Assembly: GCA_016722565.1 (NCBI GenBank)
Contig: JADKIU010000001.1
Coordinates: 682,001-746,000, forward strand
DNA: 64,000 nucleotides
Direction of reading: 5' to 3'
Origin: Bacteroidota bacterium
Lineage (GTDB): Bacteria; Bacteroidota; Bacteroidia; 2-12-FULL-35-15
Every line of letters starts with the position of its first letter. The stretch's first letter is position 1. Below, one piece after another: positions 50,751 through 59,200 of this stretch. The notes under the pieces were generated by a model. The model ran no database searches, had not been told where the DNA came from, and saw only the letters and a list, made by a program, of their open reading frames with translations. Made by a program: the position numbers and the translations under genes.

Positions 50751-52205
50751 ATGCAATTCCTATTACCGCTTACGTATACTGCCATCTTCATTTTTTTAAT
50801 CGCTAAAATGAAGCTATTTGCTTCAGATGCCCTTTTGAAAGTGCAGTGGATAGGATTGTTTCTCTTGAAAGCATTTGTAGGCATTGCAGGATATTACATC
50901 TATACCTATTATTATCCGCAATCCGATTTTTATCTTTACCTCGAAGGTAGTAAAAATGTGTTTGATCAGTTTGCCGGAAACACATCTGCTGCTCCAATTA
51001 CCGGATGGAACTCCAATTTTGATGATAGCTTTTACAATAATTCCAGAATTATAATTGTCATCAATTTTTTTATTCGCTTTCTTTCGTTCAATAACCCTCA
51101 TGTTCACATTCTTTTCTTCTGCTTCTTTTCTTTTATCGGTTTAGCTGCGATCTTTCGGGCATTTCATTACCACTTTCCGGATCGAAAAAGAATATTGATT
51201 TTTAGCATTTTTCTCGTTCCATCGGTCTTATTCTGGACATCCGGAATTTATAAAGAAGCGGTTGCAATCCTTTGTGTCGGATTACTGGTTTTTATAAGTG
51301 ATTTCGGATTAAAAAAATCATATACGCTTAAAGCAGCTGGAATCCTTTTGTTGCTTTTTCTGTCTCTGTTTTTCTTGAAAATATACATTCTCGCTTGTTT
51401 GTTTCCTTTGCTGCTTATTCATTTTTTAATCACTCGAACGGGAAGTAAGCGCTACATCATTAAATATATTTTATGTTTTGCAATACTTGGCGTTGGCTTT
51501 CATTTGTTCTCTAAAATCAGTCATCGAACCAATTATTATCAATTAATTGCTGATAAACAATCGAAGGCCATCAGCGAAGCAAGCGGAGGGATTTTTTTAG
51601 TGAACGATAAAAATTTTGTTCGACTAGCCTACAACGATTTAGGAATTTTAATAGCACAATCCGATTCAACCTATACCATCAGCGATGGAAATTCCTATAT
51701 GTCGTGGAAGCTGGATAATATGAAAGACACCACGTTTGTATCCAATTCAAAGGATACCGCTATTTATAAAATGATGTATAGAATTGTTCCCGCAAAAACA
51801 GTGCTTCCGATAACTAAAATGGAACCAACATTTTGGGGTGCAATTAAGCAAATCCCTTTCGCAATCCTAAATGTGTTTTTGCAACCGAGTTTGTTCAACA
51901 TAAAAAATATGCTTCAATTGTTTTCTTGGATAGAAAACATGTGGCTGTTACTATTAATTACACTATCTGTTTTATTCTTCGATAAAAAAGTGCTGCTACA
52001 AAAAGAAGTGTTCTTGTTTTGCCTTTTGTTTGCTTTGTTACAATATGCTATGATTGGATTAACAAGCCCGGTGGTTGGTGCAATGGTCCGTTATAAAGTA
52101 ACGGCTTTGCCATTTTTATTTACCATCTGTTTGCTTTCAATTAATCAAGTAAAACTGCTGGGTAAACTAAAACGAGCTAAAAATTCGGATTCTTATACAG
52201 AATAA
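50751..52205 (+). CDS. Polytopic membrane protein, probably glycan-related
   Basis: The protein has 484 residues with ten or more membrane helices. An external loop carries DFYLYLEGSKNVFDQF and a second loop of about 110 residues (about 265-375) lies between helices. The arrangement and short motifs such as VPSVLFWTSGIYKEAVAI resemble EpsG/Wzy-like or GT-C membrane enzymes, but I see no decisive motif. It starts just after a tandem repeat and hairpin. Its last 29 bases overlap the convergent gene on the minus strand. It is opposite in direction to the three-gene cluster that follows. Confidence 0.65.
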   Translation: MQFLLPLTYTAIFIFLIAKMKLFASDALLKVQWIGLFLLKAFVGIAGYYIYTYYYPQSDFYLYLEGSKNVFDQFAGNTSAAPITGWNSNFDDSFYNNSRIIIVINFFIRFLSFNNPHVHILFFCFFSFIGLAAIFRAFHYHFPDRKRILIFSIFLVPSVLFWTSGIYKEAVAILCVGLLVFISDFGLKKSYTLKAAGILLLLFLSLFFLKIYILACLFPLLLIHFLITRTGSKRYIIKYILCFAILGVGFHLFSKISHRTNYYQLIADKQSKAISEASGGIFLVNDKNFVRLAYNDLGILIAQSDSTYTISDGNSYMSWKLDNMKDTTFVSNSKDTAIYKMMYRIVPAKTVLPITKMEPTFWGAIKQIPFAILNVFLQPSLFNIKNMLQLFSWIENMWLLLLITLSVLFFDKKVLLQKEVFLFCLLFALLQYAMIGLTSPVVGAMVRYKVTALPFLFTICLLSINQVKLLGKLKRAKNSDSYTE

Positions 52206-53565
52206 GTTCAATCATTCCACTCTTATATTCTTTCGCTACAACCCAATTTTTTTTCACGTTTTCAAGGTCATCTATTCTTCCTGAATTGATGATATTGCTG
52301 TATAAAAAATAGTGAAAGCTGTTGATGGGGTTTGTTTCAATATCCAAATAAGGAACATCCGGAGTATCCGCGAGCGTAGAGCTATGAAAGTTATTTGTTA
52401 ACGGAAACTGGGTGCCAATGGTTTCTGGAGCTATCTGTTTTATCTTAATGTATGTTCTCATTTTATGCTCTAATGGAAAATAAGAGATTACCTTTAAAGA
52501 AGAATCCCAAGCATTTCCATACCGCTGCGGGTAAATGATAAAATTTCCAGCAAGTAGACAAACTGAAAGGAGTGTATATAAAATGATTCTTGATTTTTTT
52601 GCAATAATCTGTTGAATTAAATAAACAACTGCAATGTTCAACAGAATAAAAACTACAAGAAAATATTTATGCCCGATTGGATTGAAGAGGAAAATCATAA
52701 AAAGGCTTAGCATTAGTAATGGCAGAAATAAATTGATCATCAGTTCGCGGTAAGCTTCCGTTTTTCCTTTCTTTAAATAGACGAATCCAAAGAACATTAA
52801 AACCAACCAAAGAGCAATTCTTCCATTGTCTAGAATCTTCCAGAGAATGTAGATGAATTGTCGAACCATCATAAAACCTGTTGCCAGTTCTTCTGCATTG
52901 TCTTCGCGGTATGGAGAAAAAATCAACCATCCGGTTTGCTGATTATGGTAGTATGCCCAGAATGAGAGAAAAAGAAATGTTGGGATGTATTTTCGGATGA
53001 GAACAAAATCAATTTTTTTATGTTGAATGCTATCAATCATAAAAAGGGCTGAAGCCAGCATGATCCCGCGAATACTTATTAAACAAAGCAAGAGCAGGGC
53101 AATTGAAAACAAGATACTTCTTTTGCTATATAATGCATTTAGTGAAAGTAAAAAGAAGTATGCTATAATAATATCATATCCCATCAACATCGATTGTGTT
53201 AGAAAAACGGGTTCGATACAAAAAAGAATTAGCGCCCATACAATAGCCTTATCCTCCAGATAACGTTTGCATAATTTAAAAAATTCATATAAGAGCCCAA
53301 GCATAAAGGGCAACATTGCACAATGAGAGACGATGAGTGTTTTTCCAAAACACTTCCACATCCATGTTAAATAGGTTGAGTATAATGGAAATCCTCCTGT
53401 GTCGAGCGCTTCAGGAGCAATAAAGCCGTCAAAGCCATTGTTATAAAAATGTACGGAAAGAGAAGAGAAAAAAGTGCTATCCCAAAAAAAAGGAATATTA
53501 AAACTAAAAATAGTCAGGAGTGTGAGGAGAATAAAAAAAGGAAGAAGAATTTTAGTGTTCGTCAT
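52177..53565 (-). CDS. GT39-like membrane glycosyltransferase
   Basis: The protein has 462 residues with about eleven membrane helices, the first at about 5-25. The first periplasmic loop contains DSTFFSSLSVHFYNNGF and DTGGFPLYSTYLTWMWKCFG, matching the acidic-aromatic loop of ArnT/PMT-like (GT39, PF13231-type) enzymes that transfer sugars from polyprenyl phosphate. The C-terminal 100 residues are soluble and external. It is coupled to the GT2 gene upstream (14-base overlap), which could supply the lipid-linked sugar. The acceptor is unknown. It overlaps tail to tail with the plus-strand gene ending at 52205. Confidence 0.72.
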   Translation of the reverse strand: MTNTKILLPFFILLTLLTIFSFNIPFFWDSTFFSSLSVHFYNNGFDGFIAPEALDTGGFPLYSTYLTWMWKCFGKTLIVSHCAMLPFMLGLLYEFFKLCKRYLEDKAIVWALILFCIEPVFLTQSMLMGYDIIIAYFFLLSLNALYSKRSILFSIALLLLCLISIRGIMLASALFMIDSIQHKKIDFVLIRKYIPTFLFLSFWAYYHNQQTGWLIFSPYREDNAEELATGFMMVRQFIYILWKILDNGRIALWLVLMFFGFVYLKKGKTEAYRELMINLFLPLLMLSLFMIFLFNPIGHKYFLVVFILLNIAVVYLIQQIIAKKSRIILYTLLSVCLLAGNFIIYPQRYGNAWDSSLKVISYFPLEHKMRTYIKIKQIAPETIGTQFPLTNNFHSSTLADTPDVPYLDIETNPINSFHYFLYSNIINSGRIDDLENVKKNWVVAKEYKSGMIELILYKNPNF

Positions 53566-54484
53566 CGCTTTTTACAATTTCAGAAATACTGTATTGTGGT
53601 TTGTTATTTAAAGTAAGGTACATTCGACCAATGTACTCGCCAATGATTCCAAGTGTTATTAAAATCAATCCTCCAAAAAGGATAATGAGCACAACGACAG
53701 TGGTCCAGCCTTCAATAAAATTTTTGGCAATAAAATAATCATAGAGGTATTTAATTAAAAGAATAAATCCAACTAATGTTGCAATACATCCCGTTATGGT
53801 GGCAAGTCGGAGTGGAAGAACAGAAAATCCAGTAAACAATTTCATAAAAACAGAAACTGATTTTGAAAGCGTGTAATTGCTCTTGCCACTGAATCGGGTT
53901 TGGTGTTCAACTGCAACCTGACTTAAATTTTGAGTGATGGTTAAAATGATTCCATCGATATACGGATATGGACCTGCAAATTTTGCAATTTCGGCAACAG
54001 TAGACTTGTTGATTATTTTAAACGGAGATAGATATATTCCTTTGGGTTTTGAAACCAGAAGTTCAGCCATCCAACCGTTAGTGGAACTGCCGATATTTTT
54101 AACAGCTGTTTGTTTTAAAGAATTGAAGTTGGCGTAACACACATCAAATCCTTTTTTACATTCGTTATATAAAGAAATAATGTCTTTTGGATTGTGTTGT
54201 AAATCATCATCCATAATTACACAGTAGTTCCCTTTTGCCATTCTTAGTCCGGCTAGTAACGCATTGTCTTGTCCGCTATTTTTTCGAAGGTGTATTCCTG
54301 TGATGTTTGGAAATTGTTTGCTTAGTGCAACAATTTTTTTCCAGCTGTCATCTTTGCTGCAGTCGTTCACAAAAATAATTTCGAAAGAAACATCCATCGC
54401 CTGTGCAATTTGTTTTTGCAACTCTTCAATAATTGAAGAGCTGTTGTAAACAGGAATAACGATGCTGATTTCTAATTCTTTCAT
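53552..54484 (-). CDS. GtrB/ArnC-like polyprenyl-phosphate glycosyltransferase (GT2)
   Basis: The protein has 310 residues. The GT-A domain (about 1-225) has ISIVIPVYNSSS, IIFVNDCSKDDSW, HLRKNSGQDNALLAG and the DxD-type VIMDDDLQHNP. RFSGKSNYTLSKSVSV, the amphipathic linker, leads to two C-terminal membrane helices (about 232-252 and 265-290), followed by GEYIGRMYLTLNNKPQY, the closing motif of GtrB/ArnC enzymes. It transfers a sugar (or 4-formamido-arabinose in ArnC) to undecaprenyl phosphate. With the GT39-like gene downstream it would make a two-step transfer pathway. The ATGA overlap with the methyltransferase upstream indicates one operon. Confidence 0.9.
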   Translation of the reverse strand: MKELEISIVIPVYNSSSIIEELQKQIAQAMDVSFEIIFVNDCSKDDSWKKIVALSKQFPNITGIHLRKNSGQDNALLAGLRMAKGNYCVIMDDDLQHNPKDIISLYNECKKGFDVCYANFNSLKQTAVKNIGSSTNGWMAELLVSKPKGIYLSPFKIINKSTVAEIAKFAGPYPYIDGIILTITQNLSQVAVEHQTRFSGKSNYTLSKSVSVFMKLFTGFSVLPLRLATITGCIATLVGFILLIKYLYDYFIAKNFIEGWTTVVVLIILFGGLILITLGIIGEYIGRMYLTLNNKPQYSISEIVKSDDEH

Positions 54485-55077
54485 TTTTTAATGACAATGA
54501 TGATGTCTTTGTTTAGTTGGCTGACAATCGAAAATTCAAACTTCAATTTAGTACTTAATTCTGTTAATGCGAGCAGTAACGATTCTTGTGTAAAGCGAAA
54601 ATCGTGTTTTTTGCCATTCACATTTGCCGAAGCTTTTGCCAATTTACCAATTATTCCTTTATTGGTAGACAGATTATTAATGGGTTCGGAAATAATTATT
54701 ATAGGTGCACAAGCCAACATCTTTACAAATAAACTCTCTAGTTGATTGTTAAAATGATATAACGAACCACAAATGATACACGTGTCAGCTATAGGAAGCT
54801 CATTTAGGTCAAGAATATCACGTTTTTGAGCATTTAGCCCTTGTTTTTGAGCATTTTTTACAAATGCGTTATTGATATCGATGCCCGTCCACTCAATGGA
54901 TTTGCTTTTGCAGTATTCTGCAATAACAACATCCCCAAAGCAAATTTCTGTTACTCTTTTCCCGGAAATTTGATCCGCAACCGGCTTGAAACGCTTGTAA
55001 TAATTGCCTTTGTAAAGCAACGACATCACAAACCGGTAATAATGGATATTTTGGTATATAAAACTGGTTTTTGCCAC
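54481..55077 (-). CDS. SAM-dependent methyltransferase-like protein
   Basis: The protein has 198 residues from a GTG start at 55077. ISGKRVTEICFGDVVIAEYCKSKSIEWTGIDINNAFV resembles motif I and the acidic loop of class I methyltransferases. The glycine-rich loop is weak (CFGDVV rather than GxGxG), so cofactor binding is uncertain. DILDLNELPIADTCIICGSLYHF is the usual post-I/motif-III stretch. It is first gene of the three-gene leftward cluster and shares the 118-base gap with porV2. Confidence 0.7.
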   Translation of the reverse strand: MAKTSFIYQNIHYYRFVMSLLYKGNYYKRFKPVADQISGKRVTEICFGDVVIAEYCKSKSIEWTGIDINNAFVKNAQKQGLNAQKRDILDLNELPIADTCIICGSLYHFNNQLESLFVKMLACAPIIIISEPINNLSTNKGIIGKLAKASANVNGKKHDFRFTQESLLLALTELSTKLKFEFSIVSQLNKDIIIVIKK

Positions 55078-55113
55078 AAATGGAATTTATACAAATATAC
55101 TGAACTAATATGC

Positions 55114-55144
55114 TTGAATATGCAATATCCTGCCCTTAAATTCG
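55114..55144 (+). promoter_or_regulatory. Putative promoter of porV2-porU2
   Basis: TTG (55114-55116), a 20-base spacer, then TAAATTCG (55137-55144), one base off TAnnTTTG and matching the TAnnTTCG variant seen before rplU and lpdA. It lies 52 bases before the ATG at 55196. Confidence 0.5.
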
Positions 55145-55195
55145 TTAGTAAAAGGTTTGGTATTTTATGTAAATTAGACTAATTTTATAACAATT

Positions 55196-56275
55196 ATGAA
55201 TAAGAAATTTTTCGCTACTTCAATTGCTTTATTAAGCTTTATTTCAAGTATATTTTCTCAAGCTCCAAAATACAGCAATGAGTTTTTGAATATTGGTGTA
55301 GGTGCACGTGCCTTAGGAATGTCAAATTCCTATGTAACCTCTGTTGATGATGTTACAGCAGGCTATTGGAATCCTGCAGGATTACTTGGTATTAAAAACC
55401 AGCACCAAGTAGCATTGATGCACAGTGAATATTTTGCTGGAATAGCAAAGTATGATTATGGTGCATTTGCTACCCGATTGGATTCTGCCAGTGTTTTAGG
55501 GGTAAGTTTGGTTCGTTTTGGGGTAGATGATATTCCCAATACAACTGAGTTGATTGATGCGAATGGAAATGTGGATTACAACCGTATTACAACCTTCTCT
55601 GCGGTGGATTACGCTTTCTTGGTTTCGTATGCTAAACAATTGAAAATTCCAGGTTTGCGATTAGGTGCAAATGTGAAAATTATTCGCAGAAAGGTAGGCG
55701 ACTTTGCTGGTGCATGGGGCTTTGGATTAGATGCAGGTGCTCAATACGATTATAAAAAATGGAAGTTCGCTGCAATGGCGCGTGATGTAACTTCCACTTT
55801 CAATGCTTGGAGCACCAATCTTTCTGAAGAAACAAAAGCGGTTTTTATTGCTACAGGAAATGAAATTCCCGGAAACTCTGTGGAAATTACATTGCCGAAA
55901 TTATTGTTGGGCGCTGCTCGTAAATTCGATTTTACAGAAAAAATTTCTCTACTTGCCGAAGTAAATATGGATGCAACTTTTGATGGGAAAAGAAATGTAT
56001 TGATTAAAAGCAAAGCCGTTAGTTTGGATCCCCACATGGGATTAGAAGCTTCATACATGAACTTAATTTTTTTACGTGCGGGCATTGGAAACTACCAAAC
56101 ATATACGGATGCTACAGGTAAAAAAGTAAATACAATGCAACCCAACATTGGGGTTGGTGTAAAAATTAAATCCGTTTATATCGATTATGCATTGACAGAT
56201 ATTGGTGACAAGTCTGTTGCATTATATTCCAATGTGTTTTCCATTAAGGTGGATATCAACAAAAAAGTAAAATGA
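55196..56275 (+). CDS. PorV/PorQ family protein, PorV2-like
   Basis: The protein has 359 residues. The signal peptide ends at IFSQ (about 22). The mature start FLNIGVGARALGMSNSYVTSVDDVTAGYWNPAGL is the hallmark of the PorV/PorQ (UPF0164-like, FadL-type) family of outer-membrane barrels. The C-terminus ends in alternating strands (VYIDYALTDIG...VFSIKV). PorV shuttles T9SS cargo from the translocon to the PorU sortase. The direct 4-base overlap with a C25-type sortase gene downstream suggests a dedicated partner pair, the PorV2/PorU2 arrangement. It could instead be the only PorV of the genome. Confidence 0.88.
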   Translation: MNKKFFATSIALLSFISSIFSQAPKYSNEFLNIGVGARALGMSNSYVTSVDDVTAGYWNPAGLLGIKNQHQVALMHSEYFAGIAKYDYGAFATRLDSASVLGVSLVRFGVDDIPNTTELIDANGNVDYNRITTFSAVDYAFLVSYAKQLKIPGLRLGANVKIIRRKVGDFAGAWGFGLDAGAQYDYKKWKFAAMARDVTSTFNAWSTNLSEETKAVFIATGNEIPGNSVEITLPKLLLGAARKFDFTEKISLLAEVNMDATFDGKRNVLIKSKAVSLDPHMGLEASYMNLIFLRAGIGNYQTYTDATGKKVNTMQPNIGVGVKIKSVYIDYALTDIGDKSVALYSNVFSIKVDINKKVK

Positions 56276-59200
56276 TTAAACGTTTACTTGTCGTATGTTT
56301 AATTGTGTTTATCACTTTACAAGTGAACTCGCAAACATATGGCAACGAATGGATTAATTACTCCCAGTTTTATTATAAAATAAAAATTGCTCAAGATGGC
56401 GTTTGTCGAATAGATTCAGTAACGCTTGCAGCTGCCGGAATCCCGATCGGATCCATCAATCCAAAGAATTTTCAAATTTTTAATAAAGGTGTACAGCAAT
56501 ACATTTATGTGGAAGGCGAGAGTGATAATGTTTTTAATAGCGGTGATTTTATAGAGTTTTATGCTCAGAAAAATGATGGTGCAATCGATTCGCTTTTATA
56601 TATTAATACCAGCTTTGTTCCTAATCCTTACTATAGTCTCATTAACGACACTGCAGTTTATTTTTTAACGTGGAATACATCTACGTCCAACAATCGAATG
56701 TCGTTGGATACAGCCACGGATTATTCTTCTTATACATCCGATAGTTACTTTTTTAAAGATGCTGTTTCCGAATTTCATAACGAATATTATGAAGGCGCAA
56801 CCGATGTTGTTGGTGGTACAGATTCCCGTTACACAAAAGCAGAAGGATGGTTTGGTAGTGTTATTAATTTGGGGGCAACCGGAACGTATGCAATAAATAC
56901 CCCCAATATCTATTTGCCCGGACCAAATGCTAAAATACGTTCAGTAGTAGTTGGTGCATCTCAAAAGCCCTTAACATCCCCCGATCATCAATTACAAATT
57001 GTTTGTAATAGTACACTTTTGGTAGATACTACATTCACAGGTTACGAAGCGATTCGATTTACGTATAGTGTTCCATTAACTGCACTTGTCAGTGGCTCAA
57101 CACCTTTTCAATTTACAAGTGTTACCTCTGCATTTACATCCAATCGTACTGCTGTTTCCTACATCAATGTAAAATACCCTCATACGTTGAACTTAGAAGG
57201 TGGGACAAATTTTACCATGTATGTTCCCGAAAATTTTAGTCAAGCAAAAACATTTTATTCGCTTACTAATTTTAATTCATCGGGAACGATTCATCTCTAT
57301 GATTTAACAAATGCAAAGAGAATACACGTAACAAGTGATGGAACCATTGATAGTGTTATGATTCCTAATAGTGGTGGAGAAAAGAAATGCTACATCACAT
57401 CTGATGGATTCATCTCTTCTATTGCCATGCTGCAACCTGTTACTCCAACCGCTCTTTTCACAAACTACTCATCTGTTCCATTGGATTCAGCGTTTGTAAT
57501 CATAACACATAAATCATTAATCACATCGGCCCTGAATTATCAGAGCTACAGGAGTTCTGCTGCCGGAGGATTTCATAATGTTTTAATAGCAGACATTGAT
57601 CAACTGTACGATCAGTTTGGATATGGTATCGTAAAAAATCCGCTATCAATAAAGGGGTTCAGTAATTATTTATTAAATACATTTCCTACGCCTCCTCAAA
57701 ATTTATTTTTGATCGGAAAATCTCATCACATGTCTGTAGTGAGAAGTGATCCAACCTATTACCCGCTCGACCTTGTACCTTCTTATGGTAACCCTTCCAG
57801 CGATAATTTATTAACTGCCGGAATAAGCGGTGGAGTGGTAGTGCCTGGCATTCCAACCGGACGACTAGCTGCTAAAACAACAGCAGATATCGACATCTAT
57901 TTAAATAAAGTAATTCAATATGAAGATAAAGTTTTAAATCCTCCCGCAGAATGGATGAAACAGGTTTTGCATTTTGGTGGAGGGACAAGCGCTTTCGAAC
58001 AAAATACGTTTAAGGCATTCCTGAATTCATACAAAGCAACCGTTGAGGATACATTGTACGGTGGAAATGTGAGCAGTTTTTTTAAAACCAGTTCTGCCCC
58101 AATTGATATAAATACATCTGACACTTTGCAGGAGTTTATGGATAATGGTGTTTCATTAATGACGTTCTTTGGGCATGCTTCCGGAAGTGGTTTTGATTTA
58201 AGTATTGACGACATTGAGTCTTATAATCCTTTGCCTGGGCATTATCCCTTTATGATTGCAAATGGCTGTTATTCCGGAGATATTCACTCAACAGATTTAA
58301 CGACCTCCGAAAATTATGTGATAAATAATAATAAAGGGATGATTGGTTACCTTGCTTCTGTTGGACTTGGAGTTCCTTATGCGTTGAATATTTATTCGGG
58401 AGAATTGTACCGACAACTATCAACCACAAACTACGGAAAGTCAATTGGAAGTTCTATTAAGAATACAATTTCATTAACAGAATCAACAGCTTTAATTGAC
58501 CCGATTGTGATGTCTACCTCCAACGAAATGACCTTGCATGGTGACCCAGCCATTGTTATCAATTCCCATCAAAAACCGGATTATAAGATAGCAAATAGCG
58601 ATGTGTTTTTTGATTTGACACAGGTCAATGATTCAATTATTACGTATGTAGTTAGAACAAATCTTGGAAGGGCTTCTAACGATACAATCTTTACACAAGC
58701 GTATCGAACATTTCCTGATGGCGGAACTCAAACGTACTACTCGTATACAATCGCTCCTCGTTTCAAAGATACCATCGCAATCAAAATTCCATGGGACTTC
58801 TCACGTGATATCGGGTTGAATAAAATAAGAATTACGTTGGATTATTTTAATCGTGTGGATGAATTAAATGAGTCGAATAATGCAACAACGGATATTAATT
58901 TTATTATTAATGGTGGTGATGTTATTCCTGTTTATCCTTATGAATTTGCAATTTTACCCATTGATACAATAACCCTCAAAGCATCTACAGCAGATTTATT
59001 TGCTCCACTTCGTAATTATGTTTTTCAAATTGATACAACAGATACGTTTAATAGTCCGTTTTTGCAAACGTCTACTCTTATTAGTTCTACTGGGGGGGTA
59101 ATCAAATGGAAACCGTCTTTTAGTTTTAGTCCTTTAACTGTTTACTATTGGCGAGTGAGCCCTGACTCTACTTCTATTGCAAGTGGATATAAATGGAGAG

